Source: Phycisphaerales bacterium (lineage in GTDB: Bacteria > Planctomycetota > Phycisphaerae > Phycisphaerales > UBA1924). Taken from it: 7,701 nt of DNA. A model generated the notes under the pieces. That model searched no databases, was not told the origin of the DNA, and was given only the letters and a program-made list of their open reading frames with translations. The position numbers and the translations under genes are program-made. The DNA is taken from positions 1 to 7,701 of the forward strand of contig JAUXUZ010000129.1 in the NCBI GenBank assembly GCA_030680655.1, given 5' to 3'. Positions 5,055 through 7,701 of the stretch are shown piece after piece. Position 1 is the stretch's first letter. Every line of letters begins with the position of its first letter.

Positions 5055-6164
5055 GTGCCAGCCAAAGCTACAGAGTTAACGGGTGGAACGCACGCGGCGG
5101 GTGATTCGGTGAGCCATTTGGGCGCACCGGCACCGGCCGCGTTTTCACACCGGCACCTGCTGGGGCTCCACGGCCTGAGCGCGGAGGACCTGCGCACGAT
5201 CCTGGCGCTGGCCAGGCGTTACGCTCGGCACGACGCCGACGGGTCGGAGGACCCCGCCTCGTGGCGGACGGTGCTGCGCGGCAGGGTCGTGGCGAACCTG
5301 TTCTTTGAGGACAGCACGCGGACGAGGGTGAGCTTCTCGGTCGCCGCCAAGCGGTTGGGCGCGGAGGTGATCGACCTGACGGCGATGGGATCGAGCATCA
5401 GCAAGGGGGAGACGGTCGCGGACACGGCCTTGAACGTGGCCGCGATGGGCGTCGATGCGCTGGTGATGCGTCACGCGAGTTCGGGCGCGCCGCAGCTGGT
5501 CGTGCGCGAGCTTGAGTCGCGGGTGCGCGCGTGGGACCCGGGCGGCTCTGTCTGCAGCGTGGTCAACGCCGGCGACGGCAAGCACGAGCACCCGACGCAG
5601 GGCCTGCTGGACGCGTACACGATCGCGGAGGCGTTCGGCCGTCTCGAAGGGTCCGGCGCGTTCGATATGAGCGGGCTGAAGGTGGGGATCGTGGGCGACA
5701 TCGCCAGCTCGCGCGTGGCGCGCAGCAACCTGGCGTGCCTGCTGGCGCTGGGTGCGCAGGTCTACTTCATCGGGCCGCCGACGCTGGTGCCGGCGGTGTT
5801 TGAGAAAATGGGCGCGCGGGTTGTGCACGATGTGGACTCGGTGATCGGCGAGCTTGACGCGGTGAACGTGCTGCGGATCCAGTTCGAGCGGCACGGCGGG
5901 AGCGGCGTTCCCCGCGCGGGCGAAAAGGTGCCGGCCAATGTGATCGCCAGCGTGCGCGAGTACCACGAGCGCTACGGCCTGCACGCGGCCCGGCTGGCGC
6001 GGCTGAAGAAGGGTGCGGTGGTGATGCACCCGGGCCCGATCAACCGCGGCGTTGAGATGACCGCCGGGGCGGTGGACGACAAGCGGAGCGTGGTGCTGCG
6101 CCAGGTGCGTCACGGGGTGGCGGTGCGGATGGCGGTGCTGCAGCTGTGCATCGGCGCTCGGTGA
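5055..6164 (+). CDS. pyrB: Aspartate carbamoyltransferase catalytic subunit
   Basis: PyrB condenses carbamoyl phosphate with aspartate to give N-carbamoyl-L-aspartate, the first committed step of pyrimidine synthesis, in the cytoplasm. The carbamoyl-phosphate signature FFEDSTRTR is at 83-91. The mobile-loop Lys117 is in SSISKGET, HPTQGLLD at 179-186 binds carbamoyl phosphate, and HPGPINRG at 325-332 closes the active site. At 369 residues it exceeds the usual 305-315, mainly because of about 30 non-conserved residues before HRHLLGLHGLSAEDL. A GTG at 5109 with GGTGAT just upstream would give 351 residues. The codons after the GTG at 5055 (AAA, GCT, ACA, TTA) end in A/T, unlike the rest of the gene, and favour the shorter start. 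The -10 spacing favours the longer one. No regulatory pyrI or pyrC follows; gmk starts 38 nt downstream. Confidence 0.94.
   Translation: MPAKATELTGGTHAAGDSVSHLGAPAPAAFSHRHLLGLHGLSAEDLRTILALARRYARHDADGSEDPASWRTVLRGRVVANLFFEDSTRTRVSFSVAAKRLGAEVIDLTAMGSSISKGETVADTALNVAAMGVDALVMRHASSGAPQLVVRELESRVRAWDPGGSVCSVVNAGDGKHEHPTQGLLDAYTIAEAFGRLEGSGAFDMSGLKVGIVGDIASSRVARSNLACLLALGAQVYFIGPPTLVPAVFEKMGARVVHDVDSVIGELDAVNVLRIQFERHGGSGVPRAGEKVPANVIASVREYHERYGLHAARLARLKKGAVVMHPGPINRGVEMTAGAVDDKRSVVLRQVRHGVAVRMAVLQLCIGAR
5100..5105 (+). promoter_or_regulatory. Possible Shine-Dalgarno GGTGAT for an alternative pyrB start
   Basis: GGTGAT ends 3 nt before an in-frame GTG at 5109. If used, the 54 nt before it would be an untranslated leader, which would fit its less GC-biased codon-like composition. 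It competes with the leaderless start at 5055. Confidence 0.35.
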
Positions 6165-6189
6165 GGGCGACGGGCGCCCGGGCGTCCGC

Positions 6190-6195
6190 TATCCT
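6190..6195 (+). promoter_or_regulatory. Predicted -10 box TATCCT, leaderless promoter of gmk
   Basis: TATCCT ends 7 nt before the gmk ATG at 6203, and the spacer GCGGGCT has no Shine-Dalgarno. Transcription would start at about the A of the ATG. No clear -35 hexamer is seen in the GC-rich end of pyrB. Confidence 0.5.
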
Positions 6196-6202
6196 GCGGG
6201 CT

Positions 6203-6808
6203 ATGTCAGACAAGGTCGGCATGTTGCTGGTGATCTGCGGGCCCAGCGGGGTCGGCAAGACCACGATCACCCACGCGGTGGAGAAGCAGATCCCCGGGGC
6301 GGTCTTCTCGGTGAGCTGCACCACGCGGGCGATCACGCCCAAGGACCGCGAGGGCGTCGACTATTTCTTCGTGACCGACGAGGCGTTCGACAGGCACATC
6401 AGCGAGAACGCGTTCCTGGAGCACGCGGGAGTTTTCGGCAAGCGATACGGCACACCCAAGCAGTGGGTGACCGACCGGCTTGCGGAGGGGAAGCTGGTGA
6501 TCCTGGAGATCGACGTGCAGGGGGCCGTCAGCGTCAAGAAGCACGTTCCCGACGCGTTCTGCATCTTCGTGCTCCCCCCGAGCGAGGAAGAACTGCTGAC
6601 GCGGCTGCGTTCGCGCGGGCGTGAGGACGAGTCGAAGATCCAGCGGCGGTTCGGCGAGGCGCGGCGCGAGATCGAGGTGGCGCGCAACTGCGGCGTGTAC
6701 GACGTGTTCCTGGTCAACCGCACCCTCGACGCGGCGGTCGCCCAGGCGATGGGCCTGGTGAACGCGGAGTGGGCGCGGCGTCAGAAGGCCGTCAGCACGA
6801 GTACATGA
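6203..6808 (+). CDS. gmk: Guanylate kinase
   Basis: This 201-residue enzyme phosphorylates GMP to GDP with ATP in the cytoplasm and is essential in the GTP supply pathway. The P-loop GPSGVGKT is at 13-20. The GMP-binding region follows: SVSCTTR (36-42), DYFFV (53-57), FLEHAGVFGKRYGT (71-84) and the LEIDVQGA segment (101-108). FVLPPSEEEL (122-131) and LRSRGRED (135-142) match the kinase lid and its arginines, and FLVNRTLD (169-176) is the usual C-terminal strand. Length and motif spacing are normal. The frame stays open upstream into pyrB, with an ATG at 6146. The ATG at 6203 is chosen because it places the first beta-strand about eight residues in, as in other guanylate kinases, and because a -10-like box sits just before it. 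The 3' end overlaps the convergent NTF2-like gene by 17 nt. Confidence 0.96.
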   Translation: MSDKVGMLLVICGPSGVGKTTITHAVEKQIPGAVFSVSCTTRAITPKDREGVDYFFVTDEAFDRHISENAFLEHAGVFGKRYGTPKQWVTDRLAEGKLVILEIDVQGAVSVKKHVPDAFCIFVLPPSEEELLTRLRSRGREDESKIQRRFGEARREIEVARNCGVYDVFLVNRTLDAAVAQAMGLVNAEWARRQKAVSTST

Positions 6809-7304
6809 ACTCTTCGCGGGTGATGCGGCCCTTCTCGACGGTGTAGACGGCCACCTCGGTCATGTGCATGTCGGCACCGGTTGCTTTGTCCTTAACGTGC
6901 AACTGGTACTTGGCTGCGAAGCCGGTGGCGCCGACGTACGGCCCCTCAGCGCTGGCGCCCATGACCTCGTGGTTGCTCGTCCACCAGTCCCACTTGGCCA
7001 GGATCTGTGCCGCGCCGCGGGCGATCTGCCCGGTCCCTTCGATCGACTCGACGTTCTTGCTCCAGACGCCCTTGATCCAGTCGTCGGCCTTGTTCTGGTT
7101 GAAGAGGGTGACGAGCGTGCGTCCGAGCTCGGTGGGCGAGGCGGACGAACTCCCAGCACCGGTGCGATTCGGCTTGCCCACGCTCTTCTTTGGCGGCGAC
7201 TTGACCTTTGCTTTGCGAGCGGTGGGCCCTGCTTTGGCCGTGCGTCGCTTGGCCTTTGGTGCGGGCTTGGAACCAGCGGCGGACTTGGTTCGTTTCTTCG
7301 CCAT
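6792..7304 (-). CDS. NTF2/SnoaL-like domain protein with histone-H1-like basic N-terminal tail
   Basis: This 170-residue protein has two parts. Residues 1-47 hold 18 Lys/Arg and no acidic residue, with Ala, Pro, Ser and Thr between them and a KSPPKKS element (35-41). The composition is like the tails of histone H1 and of bacterial H1-like or HU-tailed proteins, which bind DNA. After a Ser/Gly linker (48-57), residues 58-170 resemble an NTF2/SnoaL-like alpha+beta cone: an N-terminal helix (LGRTLVTLFNQNKADDWI), then IEGTGQIARG, WDWWTSN, GPYVGATGFAAKYQL and the terminal TEVAVYTVEKGRITREEFMY strands. The fold is used both for small-molecule enzymes and for non-catalytic dimers, so no reaction is assigned. 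The start at 7304 is preferred over the in-frame ATG at 7328, because GGAG lies 8 nt upstream and the 7328 ATG falls inside a -10-like hexamer. It overlaps the gmk 3' end by 17 nt. Confidence 0.82.
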   Translation of the reverse strand: MAKKRTKSAAGSKPAPKAKRRTAKAGPTARKAKVKSPPKKSVGKPNRTGAGSSSASPTELGRTLVTLFNQNKADDWIKGVWSKNVESIEGTGQIARGAAQILAKWDWWTSNHEVMGASAEGPYVGATGFAAKYQLHVKDKATGADMHMTEVAVYTVEKGRITREEFMYSC

Positions 7305-7312
7305 CGGTTGAT

Positions 7313-7316
7313 CTCC
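7313..7316 (-). promoter_or_regulatory. Shine-Dalgarno GGAG fixing the start of the NTF2-like gene
   Basis: On the minus strand GGAG ends 8 nt before the ATG read from 7304. It decides for MAKKR as the N-terminus rather than the start eight codons upstream. Confidence 0.6.
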
Positions 7317-7323
7317 AGTGGGC

Positions 7324-7329
7324 AGCATA
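7324..7329 (-). promoter_or_regulatory. Predicted -10 box TATGCT for the NTF2-like gene
   Basis: On the minus strand TATGCT lies 19 nt before the ATG at 7304 and predicts a leader of about 12 nt with a Shine-Dalgarno. It sits in the gap after the ABC-ATPase stop codon, so the gene may be transcribed independently. Confidence 0.4.
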
Positions 7330-7373
7330 CACGATGCGGGGGCTCAATGGTCGCCGATCTCAGACAGAATCCG

Positions 7374-7701
7374 CTACGCCGGAAGGAGGACGACATCACT
7401 GGGTGCGACGGTGACGCTCGCCGCAGAACCGGCGGTGGCAAGCGTCGGCCCGGGGTTCAACTGGGCCACCTTTACGCGGGTGGCGGCGCCGCCCGAGGCG
7501 AGGTCGACGGCGTGCTGAGCGATCTCGCCGAGGTAGATTGAGTCGGCCACGTGCCCCGACAGGGTGTTGTCGCTCGGCGCGGCTACCGAACCCCAGGACA
7601 GGCGCAGCGCCTCGGGGCGGAGCGAGAGGGTCAGCGGTGCACCCGGGGCCATGCCGTCGGGGGCGGGGTGGGCGCTGAGGAGTTCGCCGGCAGCGGTCGT
7701 C
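7374..7701 (-). CDS. ABC transporter ATP-binding protein, C-terminal TOBE region (5' truncated by window)
   Basis: The minus-strand frame enters from the right edge without a stop and ends in TAG (complement of 7374-7376), leaving about 108 residues. Visible elements are LSLRPEALRL, the conserved (S/R)PE turn that begins the regulatory region after the nucleotide-binding domain of PotA/MalK/UgpC-type ATPases. Next comes GHVADSIYLGEIAQHAVDL, a typical TOBE_2 beta-strand pair, and then a terminal strand pair ending in VVLLP. The Walker A, signature and Walker B motifs lie outside the window. The full protein would energise an importer of the spermidine/putrescine, sugar or iron type at the inner membrane. 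The substrate cannot be decided here. The NTF2-like gene follows on the same strand after 69 nt but appears to have its own promoter. Confidence 0.8.
   Translation of the reverse strand, partial: TTAAGELLSAHPAPDGMAPGAPLTLSLRPEALRLSWGSVAAPSDNTLSGHVADSIYLGEIAQHAVDLASGGAATRVKVAQLNPGPTLATAGSAASVTVAPSDVVLLPA

Noticed and set aside
5145..6113. A 322-codon minus-strand frame opposite pyrB
   Set aside because: It is His/Arg/Ala-rich with no domain, lying exactly antisense to the well-supported pyrB; an artefact of G/C-rich third positions.
6146..6202. Upstream ATG extending gmk by 19 residues into pyrB
   Set aside because: The extension is Arg/Ala-rich, overlaps the pyrB end, and is absent from guanylate kinases. 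The ATG at 6203 fits family N-termini and the nearby -10-like box.
6864..7541. A 225-codon plus-strand frame opposite the NTF2-like gene and ABC-ATPase end
   Set aside because: It spans two unrelated minus-strand genes that have clear family motifs, and shows none of its own.
1..7701. CRISPR array, insertion sequence, tRNA/rRNA gene, phage or defence module
   Set aside because: I saw no regularly spaced repeats, terminal inverted repeats with a transposase, RNA gene signatures or defence-type domains. The gene content is metabolic and surface-related.

Overview
The window is GC-rich bacterial chromosome, densely coding, with strong G/C preference at third codon positions. The gene content fits Planctomycetota, perhaps Phycisphaerae: secreted alanine/proline-rich helical proteins of unknown function, a small tail-anchored zinc-ribbon protein, a lysine-rich-tailed NTF2-like protein, and scattered pyr genes rather than a pyr operon. 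That assignment is inference; no rRNA or other lineage marker is present.

Layout. (1) Positions 1-2134, plus strand: the end of a cell-surface polysaccharide operon, with the C-terminal half of a GT4-like glycosyltransferase, a left-handed beta-helix acyltransferase and a UDP-glucose 4-epimerase (galE), spaced 0 and 5 nt apart. (2) 2166-2468, plus: a 100-residue zinc-ribbon plus membrane-anchor protein whose 3' end overlaps, tail to tail, (3) pyrE (orotate phosphoribosyltransferase) on the minus strand at 2458-3033. (4) A 164-nt divergent intergenic region, then two plus-strand exported proteins (3198-4046 and 4102-5019) that appear to be diverged tandem paralogues. (5) pyrB (aspartate carbamoyltransferase) and gmk (guanylate kinase), plus strand, 5055-6808. 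(6) Minus strand: an NTF2/SnoaL-like protein with a histone-H1-like basic tail (6792-7304), overlapping gmk tail to tail, and at the right edge the C-terminal TOBE region of an ABC-transporter ATPase (7374-7701).

How the genes work together. PyrB and PyrE catalyse two steps of de novo UMP synthesis and Gmk makes GDP from GMP, so the middle holds nucleotide-biosynthesis genes. GalE supplies UDP-galactose-type sugars to the glycosyltransferase/acyltransferase group. The exported pair and the NTF2 protein have no function readable from sequence.

The main observation is a start-site pattern. Four genes (zinc ribbon, pyrE, pyrB, gmk) have a TAnnnT -10-like hexamer only 5-7 nt before the start codon. 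Three of these clearly have no Shine-Dalgarno sequence, which predicts leaderless mRNAs; pyrB is less certain. Three other genes with a -10-like hexamer 19-30 nt upstream all have a Shine-Dalgarno, and so do the two operon-internal genes. I found no CRISPR array, insertion sequence, tRNA/rRNA gene or convincing intrinsic terminator. No stretch above 300 bases lacks a gene.
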